Program-made: the position numbers and the translations under genes
Shown: positions 22,345-32,168 of the stretch, one piece after another
How positions within the stretch are numbered: position 1 is the first letter of the stretch
Layout: each line of letters opens with the position of its first letter
The notes under the pieces: model-generated
The model's database searches: none
Told to the model about the DNA's origin: nothing
The model's input: the letters and a program-made list of their open reading frames with translations, nothing else
Assembly: GCF_000473085.1 (NCBI RefSeq)
Contig: NZ_AXBA01000023.1
Location: forward strand, 193 to 64,192
Reading direction: 5' to 3'
Length of the DNA: 64,000 nt
Source: Azorhizobium doebereinerae UFLA1-100
GTDB taxonomy: Bacteria > Pseudomonadota > Alphaproteobacteria > Rhizobiales > Xanthobacteraceae

Positions 22345-22474
22345 GGAAACGATCGGTCCTTGGTCTGATCGGCTTCGGGGCTTTCCCGCCCCTGGGCCCT
22401 GCCGCTGCGGCAGCGATGCGGAGCGGTCCGACACGGGCCTTGCCCGAGCCGCCATCGCCCGGCACGGTGGCGCC

Positions 22475-23560
22475 ATGATTGCGACCAGCCTATCAGCCCG
22501 CAGCCCCGACCTGAAGGGGACCCCGGACCCCGCCGCTCTTCTCGCCTGGTACGACCGCCACCGCCGCCGGCTACCCTGGCGGGCCGAGGCCGGCCGGCGC
22601 GCCGATCCCTACCATGTCTTCCTCTCCGAAATCATGCTCCAGCAGACCACGGTGAAGGCGGTGGGGCCCTATTTCGGGCAATTCCTCCAGCGCTGGCCCG
22701 AGGTCGCGGATCTGGCGGCCGCCCCGCTGGAGGAGGTGCTCTCCGCCTGGGCGGGCCTTGGCTATTATGCCCGCGCCCGCAACCTGCACGCCTGCGCCAA
22801 GGCGGTGGTCGCGCGCCATGGCGGGCGTTTTCCGGCGGACGAGGAGGCGTTGCTCGAACTGCCCGGCATCGGCCCCTATACCGCCGCCGCCATCGCCGCC
22901 ATCGCCTTCGATCTCAAGGCCAGCCCGGTGGACGGCAATATCGAGCGTGTGGTGAGCCGGCTCTACCGGGTGGAGGAACCGCTGCCGAAGTCCAAGCCGC
23001 ACATCAAGGCATTGGCGGCGGCGCTCACTCCGGCCAAGCGTCCCGGCGACTTCGCCCAGGCGATGATGGACCTCGGCGCCACCATCTGCACGCCGCGCTC
23101 CCCCGCCTGCCCGCTCTGTCCTTGGATGGAGCCCTGCGCCGCGCGCGCCGAGGGCGATCCGGCGCGCTATCCGGTCAAGGCGCCCAAGGCCGCCAGGCCC
23201 GCCCGCGCCGGAGTCGCCTTCCTGGCGGTGCGGGCGGATGGGGCCGTCCTTCTGCGTACGCGGCCGGACAAGGGGCTGCTGGCGAAGATGACGGAAGTGC
23301 CCTCCACCCCCTGGGGCCCGGTGCCGGCAGCACCCGAGGCCCATGCGCCACTGGCAGGAAGCTGGCGCCCCCTGCCCGGCAGCGTGGAGCATGTCTTCAC
23401 GCATTTCGCGCTGACCCTGTCGGTGCGCCGCGCCGACCTGCCGCTGCGGACGCCAGCGCCGGACGGCCATCGCTGGGTCGATCCGAAGGATTTCGAGCGC
23501 GAGGCCCTGCCCAGCCTGATGCGCAAGGTGCTGGCCCACGGACGGGTGGACGGCGCCTGA
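22475..23560 (+). CDS. mutY: A/G-specific adenine glycosylase
   Basis: DNA repair glycosylase (361 residues) that removes adenine mispaired with 8-oxoguanine. The helix-hairpin-helix (LPGIGPYTAAAI, about 129-140), the catalytic pair E52 (in LSEIMLQQTTV) and D153 (in PVDGNIERV), and the [4Fe-4S] cysteines C205, C212, C215 and C221 with C-x6-C-x2-C-x5-C spacing are all present. A NUDIX-like C-terminal domain for 8-oxoguanine recognition covers about 240-355. The gene is divergent from DUF721, and the two 5' ends are only about 130 bp apart. Confidence 0.96.
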   Translation: MIATSLSARSPDLKGTPDPAALLAWYDRHRRRLPWRAEAGRRADPYHVFLSEIMLQQTTVKAVGPYFGQFLQRWPEVADLAAAPLEEVLSAWAGLGYYARARNLHACAKAVVARHGGRFPADEEALLELPGIGPYTAAAIAAIAFDLKASPVDGNIERVVSRLYRVEEPLPKSKPHIKALAAALTPAKRPGDFAQAMMDLGATICTPRSPACPLCPWMEPCAARAEGDPARYPVKAPKAARPARAGVAFLAVRADGAVLLRTRPDKGLLAKMTEVPSTPWGPVPAAPEAHAPLAGSWRPLPGSVEHVFTHFALTLSVRRADLPLRTPAPDGHRWVDPKDFEREALPSLMRKVLAHGRVDGA

Positions 23561-23776
23561 TATTTTTCCGCCCGGGGGGGGATCGCAACACCTGGAAATC
23601 CACGAGCCATCATCCGGGCGGGCGCGTGAACGCCGGAAGGGCGCATTTGGATTACTGCTGGTTTCGGGACAATCAGTTTCTCTTTAGGCAGATTATCCCG
23701 GACGCTGCAGGGACTATTTCAGCTCTCGACAACGAGGCGCTTCCGAACGCCTTGGACCGAGAAAAGGAAAACTCCC

Positions 23777-24085
23777 ATGCGTACGATCTCTTATGCCGCC
23801 CTTGCCCTGACCGCCGGCCTTGCCCTTTCGGGCGCCGCTCAGGCTGACGAATATGTCTCCGCCGCCAATCGCGAGCAGTATGCGGTGAGCGCCCAGGGCT
23901 TCCTGCCCAACACGGCCACCGAACAGCTTCTGCCGACCGCGGCACAGGCCACGGCCCGCGTGCACGCCACCGCCGCCCAGCAGCAGGCGCCCGCGACCAA
24001 CAGCCAGGACGAGATCGTCGGCCCGTTCTCCGACAAGGATCCCCACTCCGGCCCGGCGCACAGCGGCATCCCGTCCCGTCTGTGA
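23777..24085 (+). CDS. Small exported protein, hypothetical
   Basis: Protein of 102 residues with a clear Sec signal peptide (MRTISYAALALTAGLALSG, cleavage near AQA-DE). The mature part of about 80 residues is polar, rich in alanine, glutamine and threonine, and ends with an acidic/histidine segment (DPHSGPAHSG). No family is recognised. A good AAGGA ribosome site precedes the ATG, and a strong terminator follows, so it is a stand-alone gene. Its promoter must lie in the 216-bp gap after mutY, whose AT-rich part is near 23645-23700. Confidence 0.72.
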   Translation: MRTISYAALALTAGLALSGAAQADEYVSAANREQYAVSAQGFLPNTATEQLLPTAAQATARVHATAAQQQAPATNSQDEIVGPFSDKDPHSGPAHSGIPSRL

Positions 24086-24127
24086 CGGAGGCCGATGGCC
24101 ACAGGTTCCAGTCCTCAGGTTGAATGC

Positions 24128-24162
24128 AAAAGGGGCGAGCGGAGTGATCCGCCCGCCCCTTT
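24128..24162. terminator. Bidirectional terminator
   Basis: The stem AAAGGGGCG / CGCCCCTTT has an inner GCGGA/TCCGC helix and a GTGA loop. The A and T flanks let it work for the small exported protein (+) and for ccrM (-). Confidence 0.85.
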
Positions 24163-24191
24163 GCCATGGGACCCTTCGTCTTGCGACCCGC

Positions 24192-25376
<1,185 letters not shown>

Positions 25377-25470
25377 CTACCCATACGCAACACTTACTAT
25401 GGGCAGGACTGTGGCGTTATACTGGTAAAAGCGAAGTTAGCGGCGAGCGTTTTTATTTATTGTTCTGCGT

Positions 25471-25878
25471 TTACGCTGCGTTCATCTTTCTTTCCACATA
25501 GCGCCGCTCCTGCGTCTGGCCACCGTAGCCGTAGGCATCCGCCTTCACCTCGCGGACCAGCACGTAGCTCTCCGGGTGCAGCGGGCCGAGCAGCGCGGAC
25601 ATCGCCTCGAATACGGCTGCCACATAGGCCGCCTTCTCGTCCTTGGTGTTGGTGCCGTCCACCACGACGATGTCGAGCCAGAAGCTGGCGAGCTGCGCCT
25701 CCGCCAGGCTGGTGCCGGCGATGAACCACTGCTCCGCCGGCACCTGGTCAATGGCCACCGCCGTCAGCGCCGGGTCCTTGCGCAGGATCTGGTGGGTAAG
25801 GCGGGTGAGGGTCGCGGCCACCTGGGGGATGCCGGCCGCCATCCGGGGCGAGGACAGCTTGACGTTGAGAATGGGCAT
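25471..25878 (-). CDS. 4-oxalocrotonate tautomerase/MIF-like protein
   Basis: Tautomerase superfamily protein (135 residues) made of two beta-alpha-beta units, which is longer than the 60-residue monomeric type. After loss of the initiator methionine the N-terminal proline (MP start) would be the catalytic base. Family members interconvert keto and enol forms of 2-oxo acids or dehalogenate small acids; the substrate here is unknown. The ATG has a strong CAGGAGG site. It is divergent from a LysR regulator 94 bp away, which probably controls it. Confidence 0.82.
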   Translation of the reverse strand: MPILNVKLSSPRMAAGIPQVAATLTRLTHQILRKDPALTAVAIDQVPAEQWFIAGTSLAEAQLASFWLDIVVVDGTNTKDEKAAYVAAVFEAMSALLGPLHPESYVLVREVKADAYGYGGQTQERRYVERKMNAA

Positions 25879-25972
25879 GGGTGCCTCCTGTGATGTGAGC
25901 CGCACCGTAGCCACGCTTGCATCATGAGAAAAATTGAATGATCTTGATCGAGGATTTTGGAAGACTCATGAA

Positions 25973-26851
25973 ATGAGCATTCGCAACCTTGATCTCGACC
26001 TGCTGCGCAGCTTTGCCGCCGTAGCGGAGCTGGGCTCTATCTCCGCAGCCGCCCAGCGCGTCGGCCGCACGCAATCGGCGGTCAGCCTGCAAATGGACCG
26101 GCTGGCGGAGCAGCTCGGCTTTCCGGTGGTGGAGCGCAAGGGGCGCGGCGTGGCCATGACCCCGCGCGGCGCCGGCTTCCTCGACGATGCCCGCCGGCTG
26201 CTGGACCTCAACGACCGCGTGCTGGGCCAGCATGTGCACGGCAGCTTCTCCCAGCCGCTGCGCCTCGGCTTCGTCCAGGACGTGGGTGAGTTCGCCCTCC
26301 AGCGCATTCTCGGCCGGCTCGGCAGCGCCTTTCCCGGCGCGCCCATCACCGTGCGGGTCTGCTCCACCGCCACCATGATCGAGAAGCTGCGCGCCGGAGA
26401 CCTCGACCTCGCCGCCGGCTACCGGGTGGAGACGGACCTGCCGGTGCGCCCGGTCCTGCGCGAACAGATGTGCTGGATCGGCGCCCGCCATCTGCGCCTC
26501 GACCCGGACGAGCCGGTGCCGCTGCTGATGTTCGAGAGCCCGTGCATCTTCCGCAGCGCCGGCATCTCGGCGCTCACCTCGGCGGGACGCGCCTTCCGCA
26601 TCGCGCTCACCAGCCCCAGCCTGCCGGGCGTGATGGCGGCGGTGGGGGCGGGCCTCGGCATCACGGTGCGCTCCGCCCGCGCGCTGAGGCCCGACCTCGT
26701 GATGGTGAGCGATCTCGGCACCGCACCGCTGCCGCAGTTCGAATACGCGCTCTATGGACGGGCGGAGAGCCGGCCGCCGGCTCTCGCCCAGGTGGAACAG
26801 GTCATCGCGGAGGAATTGCGCCGGGAACGGCCGCTGTTCGCGGCCGCCTGA
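25973..26851 (+). CDS. LysR-family transcriptional regulator
   Basis: LysR regulator (292 residues). The N-terminal winged helix-turn-helix (about 1-62) contains the usual SISAAAQRVGRTQSAVSLQMDRLAEQLG-type recognition region. The C-terminal co-inducer domain has two Rossmann-like lobes (about 90-290). The start is the ATG giving MSIRNLDLDLL; a TTG 13 codons earlier is less likely. It is divergent from the tautomerase gene, the normal LysR layout, and probably controls it from the 94-bp intergenic region, where TTGAATGATCTTGATCGA is AT-rich and semi-palindromic. The inducer is unknown. Confidence 0.9.
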   Translation: MSIRNLDLDLLRSFAAVAELGSISAAAQRVGRTQSAVSLQMDRLAEQLGFPVVERKGRGVAMTPRGAGFLDDARRLLDLNDRVLGQHVHGSFSQPLRLGFVQDVGEFALQRILGRLGSAFPGAPITVRVCSTATMIEKLRAGDLDLAAGYRVETDLPVRPVLREQMCWIGARHLRLDPDEPVPLLMFESPCIFRSAGISALTSAGRAFRIALTSPSLPGVMAAVGAGLGITVRSARALRPDLVMVSDLGTAPLPQFEYALYGRAESRPPALAQVEQVIAEELRRERPLFAAA

Positions 26852-26868
26852 CATTCCCCCGCCGGCCG

Positions 26869-27843
26869 TCAGTGCATGTGGCCGCCTGCGGGACCCATGC
26901 CCCCGGGCATCGGGGCGCCGGCGCCGATGCCCCGCACCTCGAAAGTGACATCGACCTTGCCGGCCTTCTCGAACACCAGCACGCCCTTCACCTTGTCGCC
27001 TTCCTTCAGCGGGGCTTTCAGGTCCATCATCATCAGATGGTAGCCGCCGGGCGCCAGTTGCACGCTCTGCCCCGGCGCGATCTCCAGGCCGCCCGCCAGC
27101 GGGCGCATGGTCATGACGCCGTTGGCCATGCTCATCTCATGCACTTCCACCTTGCCCGCCGCATCGACGCTGGCCGAGACCAGCTTGTCGGCGGCGGTGC
27201 CGGTATTGGTGATCCGGACATAGCCGCCGGCCACCTTGGCCCCGCCCGGCGTCGCCCGCGCCCAAGGCGCCTCGATCTGGAGGTCGCCGACCTTCACCGG
27301 GGCGGCGGGCTGCGCCTGCGCGCTCGCCTGCGCCACCTTCAGCATGGCGGCGGGATGAGGCGGCACCGGCTGGCCGGAGACCGGGATCTCAGCCCAATCG
27401 GTGGAGCCCCGCTCGCAGGTCTGGAGCACGGGGAAATAGATCGTCTTGCCCGCCACGTCGCCGGAGAGCGCGGAGACGAAGACGAACTCGTCATAATAGG
27501 CGTCCGGCAGGTTGCCGCCGGACCAGGTGATGGACTTCACCCCCTCGGTGGCCGGCTTGCCGTGCATCATGGGATAGGCCTTGGCGTAGGGGCCGGTTTC
27601 CAGCGTCACCGTCCAGCCCGGCTTTGGCATGGGCTTCACGCCGACGACGCCTTCCGGGATCGTCACCTTCACGGCGGTGGTGGCGCTGCCGTCGCAGCCG
27701 TGGCCGACACGTAGCGTGCCTTGATAGGAGCCCGGCTGCGCCTCCTTCTGCCCGAGCACGATATGGGCGGAAGCGGAACCGGCGAACAGCGAGAACAGCG
27801 CGACAGCGGCCAGCGGCCGCGCGCACGAGAGCAGATGGGACAT
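26869..27843 (-). CDS. YcnI (DUF1775) - PCuAC fusion copper protein
   Basis: Exported protein of 324 residues joining two copper-handling domains. After a signal peptide (1-26, cleaved in SASA-H) the mature chain starts with histidine H27, and W107 in TWSGG lies downstream; both are the copper-brace features of YcnI/DUF1775 (domain about 27-165). A PCuAC (DUF461) domain follows (about 183-310) with the ligand pattern H235-x-M, M246 and H269-x-M. A methionine/histidine-rich tail ends GHMH. The PCuAC family delivers Cu(I) to the oxidase CuA site. The ATG follows CAGGAGA. It is downstream of the DUF2946-like gene (48 bp), so they are likely one copper-handling unit. Confidence 0.88.
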   Translation of the reverse strand: MSHLLSCARPLAAVALFSLFAGSASAHIVLGQKEAQPGSYQGTLRVGHGCDGSATTAVKVTIPEGVVGVKPMPKPGWTVTLETGPYAKAYPMMHGKPATEGVKSITWSGGNLPDAYYDEFVFVSALSGDVAGKTIYFPVLQTCERGSTDWAEIPVSGQPVPPHPAAMLKVAQASAQAQPAAPVKVGDLQIEAPWARATPGGAKVAGGYVRITNTGTAADKLVSASVDAAGKVEVHEMSMANGVMTMRPLAGGLEIAPGQSVQLAPGGYHLMMMDLKAPLKEGDKVKGVLVFEKAGKVDVTFEVRGIGAGAPMPGGMGPAGGHMH

Positions 27844-27890
27844 GGGTCGTCTCCTGAACGGGATAGGGATTTTCCTGGCGAACGGCGGCA

Positions 27891-28274
27891 TCAGCCGCGC
27901 GCCGGAGGTCCCCGTGCCGCAAAGGAGAGGTGGATGCGCGCCGGTGCCGCCGTGTCGGCGGACGGCCGGTCGATGCGCACGGACTGCGCCAGCGGCGGAT
28001 CAAGCTGCGCGCCGGCCGGCGGATCGAGCAGCGCAGGGCCGGCCGCAGCGACGCAGCCGAGCTGGCAGCACAGCCCATCATGCCGCCCGCCGTCGCCCGA
28101 GGGGTGCGATCCGTCCTGGACCTGGCCTTCGCAGAAGACGCCGGTCGCAGCGGCCAGTTCATGCTGGGTCGCGGCGATGCCGGCGAGCACCGTCTGCGCC
28201 AGCAGGACATAGGCGAGCACGAGGTGGAGCGCCCACCTCGCCATCATGCCCATGCCTGTCTGCCGCCGTGCCAT
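27891..28274 (-). CDS. DUF2946-like small exported protein
   Basis: Protein of 127 residues, or 120 if it starts at the later ATG at 28253. A hydrophobic N-terminal segment (LHLVLAYVLLAQTVLAGIA) is followed by a mature part with a CCQLGC cysteine cluster and histidines, then a proline/alanine-rich tail. This layout matches DUF2946-type proteins often found beside copper-transport genes. Its position directly upstream of the YcnI-PCuAC fusion supports a metal role. Neither start has a strong ribosome site. The family call is tentative. Confidence 0.55.
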   Translation of the reverse strand: MARRQTGMGMMARWALHLVLAYVLLAQTVLAGIAATQHELAAATGVFCEGQVQDGSHPSGDGGRHDGLCCQLGCVAAAGPALLDPPAGAQLDPPLAQSVRIDRPSADTAAPARIHLSFAARGPPARG

Positions 28275-28444
28275 GGCATCCGTTTCGTGCCGCCGGCCCG
28301 CATCCGCGGGCGGATCCCGATTTTGGTGTAGGGCGCGGCCCGCGGCGGCGCAAGCGCGCGGGCGCCGCAGCCCGTTGCGCGAGCCGCCAAGGTGCACCAA
28401 TGGTAGGGCGCGGGTACCGGCCCGCGTCCGAAACGGGGGTGGAT

Positions 28445-28933
28445 ATGGTCTTCTGGTTTCCCGTGCTCGCCTGGGTCCTGGCGCTCATCTTCACCGCCTT
28501 CGCCGTGGCCCGCGCCGAGGGGCCGCGCACCTTCTCCTTCATGGCCGACCGCCTGCTCGCGGACATCCTGCTGTTTCCGGTCGGGCTCATGGGATTGTGG
28601 GCGGCGCTGGGGCATATCGTCTTCCCCGCCCAGGCTGCGGCGAGCATCGGCTGGGCGCCGAGCCCGTTCCAGTTCGAGGTGGGCGTCGCCAACCTGGGCA
28701 TCGGCCTCGCCGGGCTGGTGGGCGTCGTCTATCGCGACTGGGGGTACCGGCTGGCGGTCGCCGTCATGACCTGCGGCTTCCTCGGTGGCGCCGCCGTGGG
28801 CCACGTGGTCCAGATATTGACCACCGACAACCTTGCGGCCGGCAATGCCGGCCCCATTCTCTATACCGATGTCCTGACCCCTCTCTCGCTGTTCATCCTC
28901 CTGGCCGCGACCTGGCGCTCCGCGCGGGACTGA
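28445..28933 (+). CDS. Four-helix membrane protein (DUF6790-like)
   Basis: Membrane protein of 162 residues with about four to five hydrophobic helices and a helix-rich pattern containing GLWAALGHIVFP and FEVGVANLGIGLAGL. This resembles the uncharacterised DUF6790-type family in alphaproteobacteria. No catalytic motif is seen. A GTG two codons upstream (28438) behind GGGGG may be the true start. It precedes the ABC1 kinase gene by 34 bp on the same strand and may be co-transcribed. Confidence 0.68.
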   Translation: MVFWFPVLAWVLALIFTAFAVARAEGPRTFSFMADRLLADILLFPVGLMGLWAALGHIVFPAQAAASIGWAPSPFQFEVGVANLGIGLAGLVGVVYRDWGYRLAVAVMTCGFLGGAAVGHVVQILTTDNLAAGNAGPILYTDVLTPLSLFILLAATWRSARD

Positions 28934-28967
28934 GCCGCTCCTCGGAGAGGGACAGCAAAGGCACTCC

Positions 28968-30326
28968 ATGCCCAATCCCCCCGACGATGCCGAACGCAAC
29001 CGCTTCTCCGCCCGCGCCGCGCGCTATGCGCGGGTGGGCGCCAATGTCGGCGGGGTCGCCGCCCGCATCGCCGGGGCGCGGCTCATCGGCGGAGCGGGCG
29101 CCGGCAATGCGGCGGCGCTTTCGGCGGCGCTGGGCTCGCTGAAGGGGCCGCTGATGAAGGTGGCCCAACTCATGGCCACCATCCCGGACGTGCTGCCGCC
29201 GGATTATGCGGCGGAATTGCAGAAGCTCCAGAGCGACGCTCCGCCCATGGGCTGGGCCTTCGTGCGCCGGCGCATGATGGCCGAGCTGGGCCGCGACTGG
29301 GAAAGCCGCTTCACCTCCTTCGATCACAAACCGGCCGCCGCCGCGTCCCTCGGCCAGGTGCACAGGGCGGTGGCGCTCGACGGCGAGGCCCTGGCCTGCA
29401 AGCTGCAATATCCGGATATGCAGGCGGCCGTGGAGGCGGATCTCAAGCAGCTGGACATACTGTTCTCCCTGCACCGCCGCATGGACCCGGCCATCGACAC
29501 CCGCGAGATCGCCACCGAAATCGGCGCGCGGGTCCGCGAGGAACTGGACTACCGCCGCGAAGCCAAGCACGCCGCGCTCTATGCCGAGATGCTCGCCGGT
29601 CAATCCAAGGTCCGGGTGCCGCGCGTGCGTGCGGACCTCTCCACCGGGCGCCTGCTCTCCCTGCAATGGCTGGAGGGCGCCAAGATCCTGGGTTTCACAG
29701 ATCATGGCCTGGAAGAGCGCAACCGGCTGGCCGAGGCCATGTTCACCGCCTGGTGGCTGCCGTTCAGCCAGTTCGGCGTCATCCATGGCGACCCCCACCT
29801 GGGCAACTACACCGTGTTTCTGGACGAGGCCGGCGCGCCGCAGGGCATCAACCTGTTGGACTATGGCTGCATCCGCATCTTCCCGCCGCGCTTCGTCGCC
29901 GGTGTCATGGACCTCTACCGGGGTCTCGGCGCGGGGGACGAGGCCCGCGTGGTCCATGCCTACGAGACCTGGGGCTTCAAGGGCCTGACCCGCGAGCTGA
30001 TCGACGTGCTGAACATCTGGGCGCGCTTCATCTACGGGCCGCTGCTGGACGACCGGGTACGCACCATCGCCGACGGCGTCGAGCCGGGGCAGTACGGCCG
30101 GCGCGAGGCCTTCCAGGTCCACAGCGCGCTGAAGCGCCTCGGGCCGGTGACGGTGCCGCGCGAGTTCGTGTTCATGGATCGGGCGGCCATCGGCCTCGGC
30201 GCGGTGTTCCTGCATCTCCGGGCGGAGCTGAATTTCCATCGCCTGTTCGAGGACGCCGTCCAGGGCTTTTCCGAGGCTGGCGTCGCCGAGCGACAGGCGG
30301 CCGCGCTGGCGCGCGCGGGGCTGTGA
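28968..30326 (+). CDS. ABC1/AarF (UbiB-like) atypical kinase
   Basis: Protein-kinase-like ATPase of 452 residues. The KxGQ-type element reads KGPLMKVAQ (59-67), the alanine-rich loop that replaces the glycine-rich loop is AAAASLGQVH (123-132), and the catalytic loop is HGDPHLGN (273-280), followed by the metal-binding DYG-like LLDYGC. The family supports ubiquinone synthesis and lipid homeostasis. Unlike E. coli UbiB the C-terminus lacks an obvious pair of transmembrane helices, so this belongs with the soluble ABC1 branch. A GAGAGGGA-like site lies just before the start. Confidence 0.9.
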   Translation: MPNPPDDAERNRFSARAARYARVGANVGGVAARIAGARLIGGAGAGNAAALSAALGSLKGPLMKVAQLMATIPDVLPPDYAAELQKLQSDAPPMGWAFVRRRMMAELGRDWESRFTSFDHKPAAAASLGQVHRAVALDGEALACKLQYPDMQAAVEADLKQLDILFSLHRRMDPAIDTREIATEIGARVREELDYRREAKHAALYAEMLAGQSKVRVPRVRADLSTGRLLSLQWLEGAKILGFTDHGLEERNRLAEAMFTAWWLPFSQFGVIHGDPHLGNYTVFLDEAGAPQGINLLDYGCIRIFPPRFVAGVMDLYRGLGAGDEARVVHAYETWGFKGLTRELIDVLNIWARFIYGPLLDDRVRTIADGVEPGQYGRREAFQVHSALKRLGPVTVPREFVFMDRAAIGLGAVFLHLRAELNFHRLFEDAVQGFSEAGVAERQAAALARAGL

Positions 30327-30467
30327 AAAGGCGCCTGAGCGGCGCTTCGCGGGCGCTTGGGAATTGACATCCGGCCCCGCGGCCCGTATCAGGCGCGCTC
30401 TGTTCCATTCAAATGGCCCGATGAGCCGCGCGGACCAGCGCGCCGCGGTCGGCCGAAGGCAAGTGTC

Positions 30468-30593
30468 ATGAAGATCCGCAACTCGCTCAAGTCCCTGCTC
30501 GGCCGTCACCGCGACAACCGCCTCGTGCGTCGCAAGGGCCGCATGTACATCATCAACAAGACCCAGAAGCGCTACAAGGCCCGCCAGGGCTGA
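30468..30593 (+). CDS. rpmJ: Ribosomal protein bL36, cysteine-free type
   Basis: Forty-one-residue, very basic protein ([20 protein letters not shown] onward, ending KRYKARQG) of the large ribosomal subunit. The four metal-binding cysteine/histidine positions of the zinc-ribbon form are absent, so this is the C-minus type that stays stable without zinc, the form standard in many alphaproteobacteria. The ATG follows CGAAGGCA. It is a single-gene unit followed by two hairpins. Confidence 0.95.
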   Translation: MKIRNSLKSLLGRHRDNRLVRRKGRMYIINKTQKRYKARQG

Positions 30594-30607
30594 GTTCGCC
30601 TGAGGTT

Positions 30608-30654
30608 TCGCGCCGCGCACGCGGCGCGATCACCGTTGCGTGCCGAACGCAACG
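30608..30654 (+). terminator. Tandem hairpins after rpmJ
   Basis: TCGCGCCGC/GCGGCGCGA (30608-30629) and CGTTGCGT/ACGCAACG (30634-30654) are both perfect and lie back to back. Neither has a T tract; together they probably end or protect the short rpmJ message. Confidence 0.55.
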
Positions 30655-30695
30655 GAACGATTGACGGGCGCCACGGTGCGCCCGACACTCCGCCG

Positions 30696-31433
30696 ATGAT
30701 CCCTTTGCGCGCAGTGCCCGTCCCGGTGGGCCACATCAGCCGGATTGGATGGCGCAGCCTTGCGAGCCGTCCGCTGCTGCGCCGCCCTTCCCTTGCCAGT
30801 GCTGCCGCACGGCCCGTCATCGCGCTCGCCCTGACGCTGGCCCTCGCCGCGCCGCTCGCCGCGCAGACCACCGGCCCCGTGCCCGGCACGGCGAACCGCG
30901 AGCCTCCGGCCGCCACCGACGCCGCACCCCGCCCCAAGCCGCCCCGCGACAAGCGCGCCCAGCTCGACGCCCTGTTCGAAGCCCTGCGCCTCGCCCCGGA
31001 CGACGCGAGCGCCACCGCCCTCTCAGACCGCCTGGACGCATTGCTGTCGGAAACCAGCAGCACCGCTGGCGACCTCCTGGTCGCGCGCGCCAATGCGGCG
31101 GCGGAAGCCAAGCAATATGACCTGTCCCTGGCGCTGCTGGACGAGGTGGTGGAGATCGAGCCGGATTCGCTGGCCGGCTTCAGCCGCCGGGCTACCGTGC
31201 TCTATCTACAGGACGACTATGCCGGCGCGCTCGCCGACATCCGCGAGGTGCTGGCCCGCGAGCCGCGCCATTTCACCATGCTCATGGGCCTTGCCATGAT
31301 CCTGCGCGAATTGGGCGACGACGCCCGGGCGCTGGAGGCGGCCCGGCGGGCGCTGGCGGTCAACCCGCACCTTGCCCCAGCCAAGGAGCTGGAATCCCAG
31401 CTCGCCACCAAGGTGGACGGCCGGGGCATCTGA
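30696..31433 (+). CDS. Exported or anchored tetratricopeptide-repeat protein
   Basis: Protein of 245 residues. A basic N-terminus and a hydrophobic segment (about 40-57, ending PLAAQT) form a long signal peptide or anchor. After a proline-rich linker, about 150 residues form three or four TPR-like helical pairs (LVARANAAAEAKQYDLSLAL, then YLQDDYAGALADIREVL, then LRELGDDARALEAARRAL). TPR proteins act as scaffolds; the partner is unknown. The ribosome site is weak, and a TTG at 30636 lies inside a hairpin and is unlikely to be used. Confidence 0.78.
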   Translation: MIPLRAVPVPVGHISRIGWRSLASRPLLRRPSLASAAARPVIALALTLALAAPLAAQTTGPVPGTANREPPAATDAAPRPKPPRDKRAQLDALFEALRLAPDDASATALSDRLDALLSETSSTAGDLLVARANAAAEAKQYDLSLALLDEVVEIEPDSLAGFSRRATVLYLQDDYAGALADIREVLAREPRHFTMLMGLAMILRELGDDARALEAARRALAVNPHLAPAKELESQLATKVDGRGI

Positions 31434-31488
31434 CACCGCCACCGCGTGCCGGCCGCCGTGACCGAAGACCCTGTGTAGAGAACCCTGT

Positions 31489-32052
31489 CTAGGGTGTCTT
31501 GGAACGCGCCGGAGGGGCCGGCATCGGCATGGGGATGGGACCTGCGCCACCGGCGGAAACGCGGGCGCTCTGGTTGCCCTCGGTCAGTTGCACCGTCCAG
31601 CCCTTCTGCTCCCGGGTGTCCACCTCCAGGAAGCCGGTCCGGTCGAAGCCGCGCGCCAGGCAGTCCTCGACGCCGCGAATGGTGAATTCCTTGTCCCGCG
31701 TGCACATGAAGGCCTTGCCGGACCATTCGCCGCCCTGGTCGTAATCGACGGCGTACAGATAATAGAAGCGGGCCACGAGATCCCCGCGCAGCAGCGTCTC
31801 GCAGCTGTTGGCCGAGACGTTCCACCACCCCTCGGTGGCCCAGCTGTCGCCCTCCTTGTAGCCGATGGCGACGCCGACGCGGCTCTGCGTGCGGTTGCAC
31901 AGGCGGAAGTCCGCCGCGGCGGGCGTGGCTGAGGCAACGGACAACAGCCCCGTGGTGCCGGCGACCGCGAGCAGCGCGAGCAGGCCGCGCAGGAGAGGGC
32001 GGGCAAGCGGCCGGATGATGCCGGGAAGGAGCGTCGGGTCGGCTGACAGCAT
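31489..32052 (-). CDS. DUF1036 exported protein
   Basis: Exported protein of 187 residues. A hydrophobic signal (about 18-47) ends in an alanine-rich cleavage region (TPAAADF). The DUF1036 domain (about 48-165) is recognised by FRLCNRTQSRVGVAIGY, the GWWNV segment and spaced cysteines (CNRT, SCETLL, MCTRD, DCLARG). A short proline/methionine tail ends the chain. The family is widespread in alphaproteobacteria, with no known function. The ATG chosen has AAGG upstream. The upstream frame to 32172 overlaps the divergent-looking EamA gene end and is not supported. Confidence 0.8.
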   Translation of the reverse strand: MLSADPTLLPGIIRPLARPLLRGLLALLAVAGTTGLLSVASATPAAADFRLCNRTQSRVGVAIGYKEGDSWATEGWWNVSANSCETLLRGDLVARFYYLYAVDYDQGGEWSGKAFMCTRDKEFTIRGVEDCLARGFDRTGFLEVDTREQKGWTVQLTEGNQSARVSAGGAGPIPMPMPAPPARSKTP

Positions 32053-32168
32053 GAGGTCGTGTGTGTGCCTTTGCGCGACGCGGCCGTCAACACGCCGGCA
32101 CGGCGTGCCGCATTGGCCATGCGTCCGGCCGCCCTTGTCGGGGGGGATCGCGGCATGAGCGAGGCGGC

